NCBI RefSeq assembly: GCF_963678635.1 | Contig: NC_087066.1 | Coordinates: 56,004,312-56,068,311 of the forward strand | DNA: 64,000 nt | Source of the DNA: Symsagittifera roscoffensis | Lineage: Eukaryota > Xenacoelomorpha > Acoela > Convolutidae | Direction of reading: 5' to 3' | Shown here: one piece after another, positions 39,701 through 48,416 of the stretch | How the letters are laid out: every line of letters starts with the position of its first letter | Position numbering within the stretch: position 1 is the stretch's first letter | The notes under the pieces: model-generated | The model's input: the letters and a program-made list of their open reading frames with translations, nothing else | Database searches by the model: none | What the model was told of the DNA's origin: nothing | Position numbers and translations under genes: made by a program

Positions 39701-42700
39701 CGAGGGAGGCAGAGTCAGACTGAAATTTATTCAAGAAATTGTCAAAGGGTTTGAATGATCGATACAGGTTCACACCAAAAACAAACCCAAGATACTGAAG
39801 AGCGGTAATGATAACTTACCCTCTGCAGGATTCCTTGCAATGGTCTCTGCACTTCGGCCAAGGGCTGCTTCTCCAAATTAGGAATGTTGAATGCTAAACA
39901 GACAACACAGAAAAATGAAACTCGCAGAGAAATCTTCTCAAAAACCTTGTTCCTTGTTCTCAAAAAGTAACACAGTAATATTCTATTTACGAACAACCTA
40001 ACTACTCAATACTTAAAAATTTGAAACGTAAGAAAGGAAGCAAGAGCTGAAATAATCCGTGTAAAAACCTAACAGTATTCACGCGACCATTTCTCTCAAA
40101 TCGTTATTTTTACACAGAGGCGAAGTTGCACTTCGGAAGCACATACAAGCAAAAAAAAACGCCAAAAAAGAGTTCTAAAAACCGCGCCAAAAGAAAAGAA
40201 AAAATGCAAAAAAATGTCTGCCTCAAAGAATAAATGAAAAAAAAAAAACAGTGCTTCCGTAATTTAAACCGAAGCTTCAGATTAAGCCCAACATGTTATT
40301 TAACTACAACTACGATGTTCATGCAACATCTTGTTCATACTAACTGTTCTCGATAAGATCTGTGAATGCTCTGTAGTATATCCTGCCATCATCCGGCACT
40401 CTGTAGAAATTAGTCACATCATTCAGCTGTTTCTGACTCAAGTGGAGGAACTTCCTCGTGAACAGATCCAGTCCAGCTCTGAACTCGTCCTCAAGACACA
40501 AGCCCAGTCTCAGTTTGTCGTAGTCTCGGAAGAACTCGATGGATCGGATTCCGAACTTGTAGCAGAGCACTTGGATCTTCTCGATCACTGTCAACACCTC
40601 AGACAAGGCATCTCTCTGTACAAAATTAAATCGACAATTAACAGGAGAATAGAATTATATCCTTTTTAAAAACAAAAAAAAACGTCACTACAATTACAAG
40701 ATAAAAGAAAAAATCTCTCTGATTTTTAAAATTAAAAATATTCCATGTTTAAGAACATCCTGATTTTTGCTCGTTTGCTGAAAATATCATTTCCTAAATA
40801 CATGATCAGGGGCAGATTTGGGGAGGGGGACGCTTTCCTCTCAGGGATCGACCACCTCGACAACCAAAGGGTCCTTTGATATTATTTTATGACATCCATT
40901 TTAGGCCGACCAACCTGAAATTTGGTGCCCCAAAACGGCATTTTTGAGCCCGAAAACGGCATTTAAAAACCTTCGCCTGCGTTTTAAGGGTGTTCTGAGA
41001 GCGTTCGGAAAATCAATTTGGTCGACCTAAAAAAATTGTTTTCAAAATCAGTCGAAATTGTTTTAAAAATCCGTCCCTCGAGAAAATCCTGAACCCGCCA
41101 CTAATCATAATCATTTCTCTGAAACAAACTCTGCCGAATCCGACCGACAATTACAGTCTTGATGCAAAACTATTCACAATGCCATGTGTCGCTAAAATGA
41201 TTTGCTTCGTATTGGACTGAAAAAAGAAAACTGGAAGTTGACGGAAGAAAGATCAAACAACTGTATTAGTGTGATATTAGTTGAGACAAGTGGAACAACC
41301 TTGTCCTCTTTGTTAGTGTAGCCCTCAATCATTGGCATTTGGATGAGACAATTGTGGTCTAGTGTCTTAGTAACAGTGGTTAGGTCGTTAGTGAATCTGA
41401 CATAGTTGCACATGTTACAGTCTTTCAAATCCGCATACTTCCTAGTCAACACATCAAGATTCTCGTATTCCATCTTGTGTTCTTCCGGCATATTCATCAG
41501 GAACTAAACAGTTTAAACTAGTTCTAATTAAAAATGGTATAGAAAATAAACTTACTGTTTCTAGACGTGCCCCATAAAAGGGTTTCTCGGGACCCAAAAA
41601 AGTTCGGGTAGTGTAGGCTGTCTGAGCTCTTCGAGAGCGATCAAAGACCATTGTGGGGAACAGTATATAGAGTAATGGTACAGTTTTATAACAATAAAAA
41701 CAATAAAACTTCAGCTATTTGTGTTACTGTAAATGTAACGTGTATCAGAAAGCATTGACTTGTATGTGTTCGCCGAGCAACAAGACGTTCACAAACAAGC
41801 TGAGATCTCCGCTCTTACACAACAGTTCTGCACTATTTTTTACCGTGGTATTTTTAAGATACCGCCGTCAAATTAAAATTGGCGCGTATAATTTGTGTAT
41901 TTATTCGCGAATAAATGCTGGTTTGTCTAGTTTCATTCAAGATAATCAAGTACAACAAAATGGACATGAATTTTTCTACTTCAAAGCTTTTAAACCAACA
42001 GTTCAATTAAACTTCACACCCTTCATTTGCCCATCAAAAACATCACAATAAATTGATATAAATTGGCGTTTTAATTATGTTTCCGCTCCACTTATTTAGA
42101 ATCGAATAAGAATTCAATTTATAGTTCAGAATTTTTGTTCCGACCATTTGAAAAATGGGGAGGAACTTGTATTCGGGTGTATTTTAGTTGTTATTCTTTT
42201 TTGTTTCCACGCAAAATCAGGTACCACAAATAATGATCGAAATGGGTTTTTTTGATTTGACATTTGACACTAGTTTCGATTTGACAATGGTTTGTCATTT
42301 TTGATGTTTGGTCTAATTTCGAGCGAATAAAGGCGAGTGAGCAGGCTTAAAATAACTTACATATGCTTACTTTAAGTCGCGAAAACTTAGTTTTAGTCGA
42401 GTAGAAATTGTATCGGATTTTTTTCAGCGAAAATTTGGGAAAAAACTACACAAATTTCAAAAAAATTCTGCAAAAACAAAACTTTTGATTTTTTTATAAA
42501 AAATATTAGAACGGTGTTTTTGTTTTTCTAATCTTTTTAAAAAAAAACTGTTGTCCAATTAACCTATTTAACTATGACGGTCGAATATGTTTAAGTTTTA
42601 GTTTTTCGTTCATATTATTTTATCAGACGATTCAAGAAAAAAAAACTACACTAATTTGACAAAAAAGTTTTTTTTTATTACTATGGTCGGAACACTCTGT

Positions 42701-45700
42701 GCTAGTTGCACAACAGTAATCAGCTATTCTTGTTATTTAATTGCTTTAATTATTTACACTTACAATGTGGAAAACTCAAATCTACCAAGCGTGAGTAATC
42801 AAACGATGAATTTGTTCTCGGCTCTCTTTAGTTGTTCTCGTGAAAATTTTCTTCCCAAATTTTTATTCCGATTGCAATGAAATTCAGCATATAAACTGAT
42901 TACTCAAATTCAAAAACAGTTGTTCTCCATAGTTTATGCATTTTGCCTTTTGGGGAGGTTGACATAACAGCTGTAAAATAGACAGTATGCCATTTTCTTC
43001 TTTCTCATCTTTCGGCACGGGGGGGGGGGGGGGGTGGTGTGAGTGAGTGTGGTCGGAACAATTCTAGATATTACCCGATAAGCAATGTATGCGGTCATAT
43101 CAAGTAACAACATCTTTTTCTTTCTTTCCATCATCAAATACTTACCACATCCTTGGGTACCAGCCCGGTCCCTTTCGGGTCATAGGCCGCAAACACTTTT
43201 TTGGCATCAATCTTTCTCTGCTTGTAAGTATTGGCCAGGAATGCCAGAATGCTCTGAGCATGGGCAGAGGCATCCGCCGACAGTGGCTTCAGAATCGAGA
43301 CATCCGGGTCGCTAAACACATTAATTAATCTTGGCTTTGAGTTCGCACATTTAGAGAATAAAGCTAACTTAATTCGAATTAAAAAAAAAACAATCATAAC
43401 TCTCACTCAAATATAATTTTTTGGTTTTAGCACATCTTAAACCTCATGGCACTCAAAAACGCTGCAATAAAAACTTTCATTGCTTGATTTAAAGCATATT
43501 GATGCTTTCAAATTACAGAAACATCCATCCTGCTTTTCTAACCAACTAACAGTAAATACAAAAAAAATTCATTTACTCCCGAAACACCGAAATAGTATAA
43601 AAGTTTCTGGGCTTCTGAGATCCTATGCAACATGAATGTTGATGCGATCGTAGATGCTAAGGCAATTCACGAGCTTTCACGTAACCTCTAGCTTCAGGTC
43701 TACCACAGCCTGGCCAATTTCGGCTGCAATAGTCGTACCACGTCAAAGTTCTAGACGCAAAAAAACTACCTTTAGTCGCAAGAAAAACTTCACTCAACAA
43801 TACCTCAGTCTGTAATGAGGTGAGATAATAGAAATAGAAACGGACTATGGTTAGACAGCCTGGATAGCACGTCATAGATCCTCTGAGAATCGCAAAAACC
43901 ACACTTATTGCTATGCCATTTTTAACTTGAGCACCTTTCAGTCTAATAATGACATCAACAGAACAGGACGAGTCAATTGACAAGAAAACGAAAACTTAAC
44001 ACTTTAAATCACAGCCAAGGCTTGTTTCTACGCAATTTCATCGCTCTTATTTTACATCGATTGTTGTGAGCCTAATTTTTGTGATAAATTTATTTAATAA
44101 TGTGGTTTCAAATTTGAATTGAGTTTTAAAACGCAGCGCACAACGTCCTTGTAGAGTGAAACAGACCAGATAGCAGCTGTATCATTTGCTGGGAATTGCA
44201 AAACATGTGATGCAATTATCAGAGCTAAATTGATTTTTTGTTCTAATAAATTAGAGCAAGTGAACATTATTTTAAATTCTTGATAGAACCTGACTATAAT
44301 TACTAACAAAATATACTGCAGCTGCTTTATTGAAAAAAATATGAGCAGACGTTGGTGATACTAAAAATGAGTCAGATGGATGATGGATGTTTTTCTAACA
44401 AATAACTCAGAAATTGTCAAATCAAGTTCTGTCGACAAAAACTACACCGTGACTTTTCCTTTGAAGACGGACAGAACTCCGACCAAATTCCATACACTAA
44501 TAATATAATGTGCTACTCTCTACAATGGATGTTTAATTCCATCAATTTGTGAATGAAATATATCCAGCCAAAAACACAAATCAATACCAAATTTCATATC
44601 ATCAAAAATGGTAATGCTATGAACTTTGAAGGGCATCAGAGTCTTCTGCTGAAAGAGCAACGAGTTAGCGGTCACAAAAACCAGAAAGATCACCAGCGGC
44701 AAATTGTGGTATCATATAATCAAAAAGACGCGTGTCGAAAGCAATGAAGTCACTATTATTTATACAAAGAAACTTATCGGCGTGTTTAACATCTGAAAGT
44801 AAACTGATTTGTTAGCTGGGATAAGTAGTACCCTTTCCTACATACGGTGCTCAATCAGTCTTCCTGAAAAAAAATAGAAAAAAAAATTGTTGGACGAAAC
44901 CAGAACAAACTATCCACCGGATCTACGGATACTCGGTGACCTATCATCAGAAGCTGCAGAAGTACAAAATTCTATCACTCACTTGTACAAGAACTACACC
45001 ATCTTCTTCTATTCATCAAACTGATCAATGGGTGATACGATCTCGACATTTCAGAAAATATCAAAGTGAACGTAAACGAAACTCGACAAGGACAAAAACT
45101 TCAATCTCAGAAGTAACAGACTTGCAAAATGCGATGAAAGTTTTTGGTCCACGTCAAAAGTCCATTAAAAATCAGACCCTGCCCAGTTTCGATCCTCTTA
45201 TTTTGTTGCGGGTCTCCTCCCTGCCTCTACGCTACAGATTCATGATGCCTTGAAAGTAAAAAGCTATTTGTAATACAAAACTGCTCGTATCGGGGCCAAA
45301 CCCCGAATGTTCTCACTGCTTTCAAGTTCTATGGAGCAGTAATAACATGATTAAATTGAATGTTAACTTAAATAAAAGGATTTTTTTTAAATTTGAGAAT
45401 TTTGTGAAAATCATCCACCCACACGCCATATGAAGAACAAAAAGATAAATTCACTCCTAGTAACAAATCAATTATGGCAAATAAACTTCCTTCAACCAAT
45501 TTGGAACGATTTCTGAGGCGGATTAAATCTCCGCTTACGCGTTACAAGCGCGAAATTTATCGCGCGTTAATTGCCCCAAATTGGCCCAAACGGCAGTTTT
45601 TAAAACCCCATAAATTCACGGAAAATGATCACAGGTGAAATATCTTTCCAAATTTAAGCTCAGAACAACAATACCTTTTGAATGATATAAAAAAATTCCG

Positions 45701-46560
45701 TCAAAAATGGCTACTTAATAAGTCGAAATTTGTCTGAAGAAAAAAAAACCCACCCCGAGCACAAATATTCCGTTACTTTCGTATCGAAAGTCGGAACAAT
45801 AATATATGGCTTGATTAATTATGTCTTACTTCTCTACTAGTCTAATTAAAGACCTTTGCTCAGTTAGTTTTTAACTGTTAAAGGTGTGTCCACTAGTTGA
45901 GTTTGACACAATTTATTAATTCAGTTTAATTTGACATTTACTCAACTTACTAGGCACTTGAAGATCCTTCAATCTTCACTTTTTTATTCAGCCTTGTATT
46001 GATAGCCTGCGCGAAATCCTTGTAGTTGAAGTAGCCGTTTGAAGCAGTGTACCGATCAACCAGGCATTTTGCCTGCTCCTCTGATAGCTTCACTCCCACT
46101 TCAGAGTCAAGCAAATTACAGATATGATCTCCTAGAAACACTACATTTTATTCAAAAAAAGTCCAAGCTGTGCTCAATTTAATAGTAACGTGGCAAAAAA
46201 TTTACAATACGCCAACAAACAAGGTAGCATGAAATTCTGCAATCAGAACACAGAAAAAGACAAGCAAGAAAAAATTTTGGCGGAAGCAGAAATCTCTCCT
46301 CTCAGTATTCTGGCTTAAAGTAAAAAAAAATCTAAATATCAGAAAATAAAATATTTGTATTTCTTCACAATGCTCAAGAATCTTAAGTTAAATAATTCCC
46401 AATTTTAAAGAATAAATTGCTAAGAGCTTTTACCCGTTAAGTAATCCGTTTTCAGTCTATCATTTTTCATGAACACATCAAACAGGTTGAGTTTCTTAGC
46501 TTCTGCCTCCACGGCGATAATTTCTTCACACCTGTCAACTAATTGTGGCATTGTTTCAAT
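29817..46560 (-). CDS. Multi-unit EF-hand protein, 5' end beyond window
   Basis: Exons in transcription order: 46560-46434, 46131-45951, 43311-43146, 41503-41300, 40615-40345, 39893-39820, 39121-39002, 37981-37816, 37425-37277, 36967-36775, 36448-36238, 35983-35852, 35523-35373, 31039-30891, 30637-30433, 30077-29817. Phases agree at every junction (919 codons plus TAG in the window). The protein is about eight repeats of ~80 residues. Each has a helix, an EFFKDFD-like segment with a degenerate EF loop (for example DRNNKGTVTREQ), and a second hand ending FCDEI or FVQAI. Most loops lack one or more calcium ligands, so only some are likely to bind calcium. No signal peptide or transmembrane helix is seen. 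Similar unit series occur in ciliary or flagellar EF-hand proteins (recalled, not searched). The weakest junction is the 41300 donor (GTTGTT). The first three exons rest on phase and repeat-unit logic. Confidence 0.75.
31430..31950 (+). repeat. Two direct copies of a ~200-bp repeat in intron
   Basis: 31440-31640 and 31750-31950 share TCATTTAAAATGCAGACATG, GTTCTCCATCTTTCTGTTCG and the ending GATTGC(A)ATACCCTTGATTATC. The ~60-bp terminal part recurs alone near 33305 and 35278. Confidence 0.75.
32050..32112 (-). repeat. tRNA-Lys-like fragment (SINE head or tRNA pseudogene)
   Basis: The minus strand reads GACTTTTAATGAGACGAC and then AGTTCGATTCC, a perfect B box, followed by AGTCGAGACC. The loop CTTTTAAT resembles the anticodon loop of tRNA-Lys(UUU). 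No matching 5' acceptor strand is present, so it is not a working tRNA gene. Confidence 0.45.
32690..32945 (-). mobile_element. tRNA-derived SINE, copy 1 (decayed)
   Basis: Contains the family body (GACGAAACTGCGCTTTGCAA, then AGAAATAAGCCTC) and a weak tRNA-like head near 32825-32911. The minus strand there reads CACGACTGAGTGGTTAGTGC. Third and most diverged copy of the family at 33370 and 34085. Confidence 0.5.
33305..33375 (+). repeat. ~65-bp hairpin repeat
   Basis: AAAGTTATTTACGAGAAAAA then GTACCCATTAGCAATACCC and a stem TTGC-TTATC-GCAA. Other copies: 31545-31615, 31855-31930 and 35278-35348. The last has the sequence ACCCTAGCTTATCGCAAGGG. Confidence 0.65.
33370..33605 (-). mobile_element. 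tRNA-derived SINE, copy 2
   Basis: Head at 33481-33558. The minus strand reads GTGGCTGAGTGGTTAATGCG (A box) and, after about 30 bases, AGATTCGAATCC (B box), in the order and spacing of a serine- or leucine-type tRNA. The body toward lower coordinates includes AAGCTGTGCTTCGCAGACAC. No LINE-like coding sequence. Confidence 0.7.
34085..34330 (-). mobile_element. tRNA-derived SINE, copy 3
   Basis: Head at 34198-34281. The minus strand reads GTGGCTCGGTGGTTAGTGCG and then GAGATCGAATCC. The body has AAAGCTCTGCTTCGCAAACG and GCAGCTCTATCAGGTCC, as in copy 2. The same family flank CAGAGCA near 34315 marks the 5' end. Confidence 0.7.
35278..35348 (+). repeat. ~65-bp hairpin repeat, copy next to exon 35373-35523
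   Basis: Same unit as 33305-33375, ending CTTATCGCAAGGGTAA, 25 bases from the splice donor of the neighbouring exon. Confidence 0.65.
35634..35850. mobile_element. MITE remnant abutting a splice donor
   Basis: Contains CGAAGGGTCCGCCCTTTGG and CGACATCCATTTTTGGCTGA, blocks shared with the MITEs at 9595 and 40807. Its right end TGCGCACGCCACTG stops about 7 bases from the exon 35852-35983. Confidence 0.55.
40807..41104. mobile_element. MITE of the CAGGGGCGGA family, ~298 bp
   Basis: The right end (minus strand TAGTGGCGGGTTCAGGATTT) matches the left end of the 9595 element, including TTTTCTCGAGG. Internal CCAAAGGGTCCTTTG and GACATCCATTTTAGGCCGAC are shared in inverted order. The target duplication is not clear. 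Confidence 0.6.
41556..41651 (-). CDS. Alternative first exon of the EF-hand gene
   Basis: ATG at 41651 opens 32 codons with balanced codon use in AT-rich surroundings. They end in a consensus donor (ACA then GTAAGT) in the phase needed for the exon at 41503-41300. No acceptor lies upstream, so it can only be a first exon. With it, the gene yields a complete 793-residue isoform (2382 coding bases to the TAG at 29817). This isoform lacks the unit encoded upstream. Whether short and long forms both exist cannot be told from sequence. Confidence 0.55.
41684..41690 (-). promoter_or_regulatory. TATA box for the internal first exon
   Basis: TATAAAA on the minus strand, 33-39 bases before the ATG at 41651, at a spacing that would place transcription start just ahead of the ATG with a very short 5' UTR. 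Confidence 0.35.
43019..43034 (+). repeat. Poly-G run of 16
   Basis: A run of about 16 G followed by TGGTGTGAGTGAGTGTGG, in an intron of the EF-hand gene. It can form a G-quadruplex on the plus strand and is prone to length error in sequencing. Confidence 0.9.
44890..45260 (+). other. Possible decayed coding segment, origin unknown
   Basis: Plus-strand frames here are unusually peptide-like for the surroundings but switch frame twice. First comes NYPPDLRILGDLSSEAAEVQ and following, then YDLDISENIKVNVNETRQGQ, then an open frame ending FMMP. No splice sites or family were recognised. It may be a retrocopy remnant, or chance. Confidence 0.2.
45520..45790 (-). repeat. Dispersed ~255-bp repeat, copy 2 (inverted)
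   Basis: Reverse complement of the repeat at 2985-3240; see there for shared landmarks. It carries a few extra bases (an insertion around GCGTTACAAGCGCG). Confidence 0.65.
45801..45903 (-). repeat. Inverted ~103-bp copy of a sequence found in both 2.9-kb copies
   Basis: Reverse complement of 27300-27402 and 30231-30333, including CACACCTTTAACAGTTAAAA and AGACTAGTAGAGAAG, with only a few mismatches. All three lie in introns of the same gene or its duplicate. Confidence 0.8.
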
Positions 46561-46858
46561 CTGCAAAACCAATATTACGCTTCTAAAGAGAACTCAAGCA
46601 AACGACGAAAGCGATTAAGTTTAGAACTCTAACTTTCGAATAGATTATCGCTATAATTGGACTGGTTGTGGTTCTTATTTCACGCTAAATTAGAGAAGCA
46701 AAAAAATTGCGAAACAAAATATATGCTGTGAGAAAATACATGTGAACAGAAGCGCGAAGCGGAGCTTCGAATCAATTGCGATACAAAGCAAGCAGTATGT
46801 GAGGGGTGTTCAAAATAAGATTGCAACTAACATTCGCCCGGAAGTGCATACCGACTGA

Positions 46859-48416
46859 TGTAACATTCGCCCGGAAGTACATACCGACGGAAAACAAAGC
46901 TAGGTCCTCAAACGACTGGCCAGCGTCTAAACACAGCTTCACATGCTTTTAACCCTCTCTTCCAAAGCCAGTTCAATGTCTGGTCCATTAACATCGGGTC
47001 GTCAAAGTCCTTACTATTTAAGGCTATCGGCCAGATCGCGCGAATTACCTAAGTTACATGCAAAAATAGTGAGCTCATGGCTGGGTTTCAGTATCCCCAG
47101 ACTACGAGGTCATTCCTAAAAACAGGGCTACTACTTACTATCATATTACTAATGTTTTTGTTCATTAGATAAAAATCATCATATCCATCGGAGATTGATC
47201 AACCCTTTCCATCAACTCCTAGCTTCTCATATTCCGGAAAATGAATTAGATGTGTGACATTCGACCAGAATGGCCAAAATGCAATTTATGCAGGATTCGA
47301 ATTTTGAGCAGTAAGCCTTCCGAGTTGATGATTTCGAAGGATTAACGACGTTATTCGGATGATTGGCAGAACGGTGAAGGTCAGGATATTCCCGTATTTT
47401 AAAATTTTAAATTTTCGAAGAGATGACGTAACATTTCTGAGAAACGTCAGAAACGGCCATTTTAGAAAAAGAACTAAGAAAAACAGAACAACTTTTGTGA
47501 CATTCGACCAGAATGGCCAAAATGCAGTCTCTGCAGAATTCGGTATTTTAGCAGCAAGCCTTCCGAATTGGCGATTTAGAACGGATAAGGACGTTATTTG
47601 AACGATTGGGAAAACGGTGAAGGCTAGAAGATTCTGGAATTCTAAATTTTAAATTTTCGAAATGATGACGTAACATTTCTGAGAAATGTTAAAACGGCCA
47701 TTTTAGCTAAAATAGCAGAAAGAAACAGAACAACTTTTATCTGTGATTGCGAACAGAACGAGAATCGAGACTAAAAAACGACAACGAACTACCGAACAGC
47801 AGAGGACGTTCCGAGTTGCAACTATTGTGCTGTTACAATAGTTGCAAGGCCGTTGCGAACAACGGTGAAGGGTAAAAACCAGCCCTCCGAGTTAGCGTGA
47901 ACCTGAGGTTAAGGAGCTTGATTCGCCGGATTCAAGAATCCGGAAGGGTCTCGGGACGGGAACTTTTATGAACTTGTATTGAATTTTAGCATCCTGTCAT
48001 GTCCTGACTTGAATTTAACTGATATTTAGATTCGTTTTGACAAGAATGAGGAGCTAGGAGTTGGGGGAAAGGGTTGATCCATCTTCGATGGAGATGATGA
48101 TTTTTATCTACTGAACAAAAACAATAGTAATATAATAAGTAGTAGCCCTGCTTTTAGGAGTGACCTCGTGGTCTGGGGATACTGAGACCCAGTCATCAGC
48201 TCACTAATTTTGCATGTAATTCAGTTAATTTGAGCGTTCTGGTCGAAGCCGGGGAACAGTAACGTTTTTGTCAGCCTGATGTAAGAAAGACCACCGAAAA
48301 GTACTGGCTTGGCAGAGACGGTGAAAAACATGCAAAGCTCTGTTTAGGCGCTAGCCAGTCGTCTTAAGACTTAGTTTTGTTATCCGTCGATATGTATCTT
48401 CCGGGCGAATGTTACA
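46859..48416. mobile_element. Foldback DNA transposon, non-autonomous, ~1.56 kb
   Basis: Termini TGTAACATTCGCCCGGAAG (46859) and its complement CTTCCGGGCGAATGTTACA ending at 48416-48417. The inverted arms extend about 390 bp inward, to about 47245 and 48030, with growing divergence. A second partial left terminus (TAACATTCGCCCGG) sits at 46828, suggesting a nested or repeated end. No transposase reading frame. It lies upstream of the first EF-hand exon in the window. Confidence 0.75.
47253..47740 (+). repeat. ~244-bp tandem duplication inside the foldback element
   Basis: Two copies start at GTGACATTCGACCAGAATGG (47253 and 47497) and run to AACAGAACAACTTTT. They differ by scattered substitutions. 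Each contains a CCTTCCGA block and ACGGTGAAGG, words that recur in the leader region at 48.4-50.7 kb. Confidence 0.85.

Noticed and set aside
42656-42880. 74-codon plus-strand frame with a hydrophobic stretch
   Set aside because: AT-rich intron DNA with no splice context or family; chance frame.
44520-44702. Minus-strand 60-codon frame with signal-peptide-like start
   Set aside because: The hydrophobic start overlaps an acceptor-like sequence. No partner exon fits, and it interrupts the EF-hand unit series.
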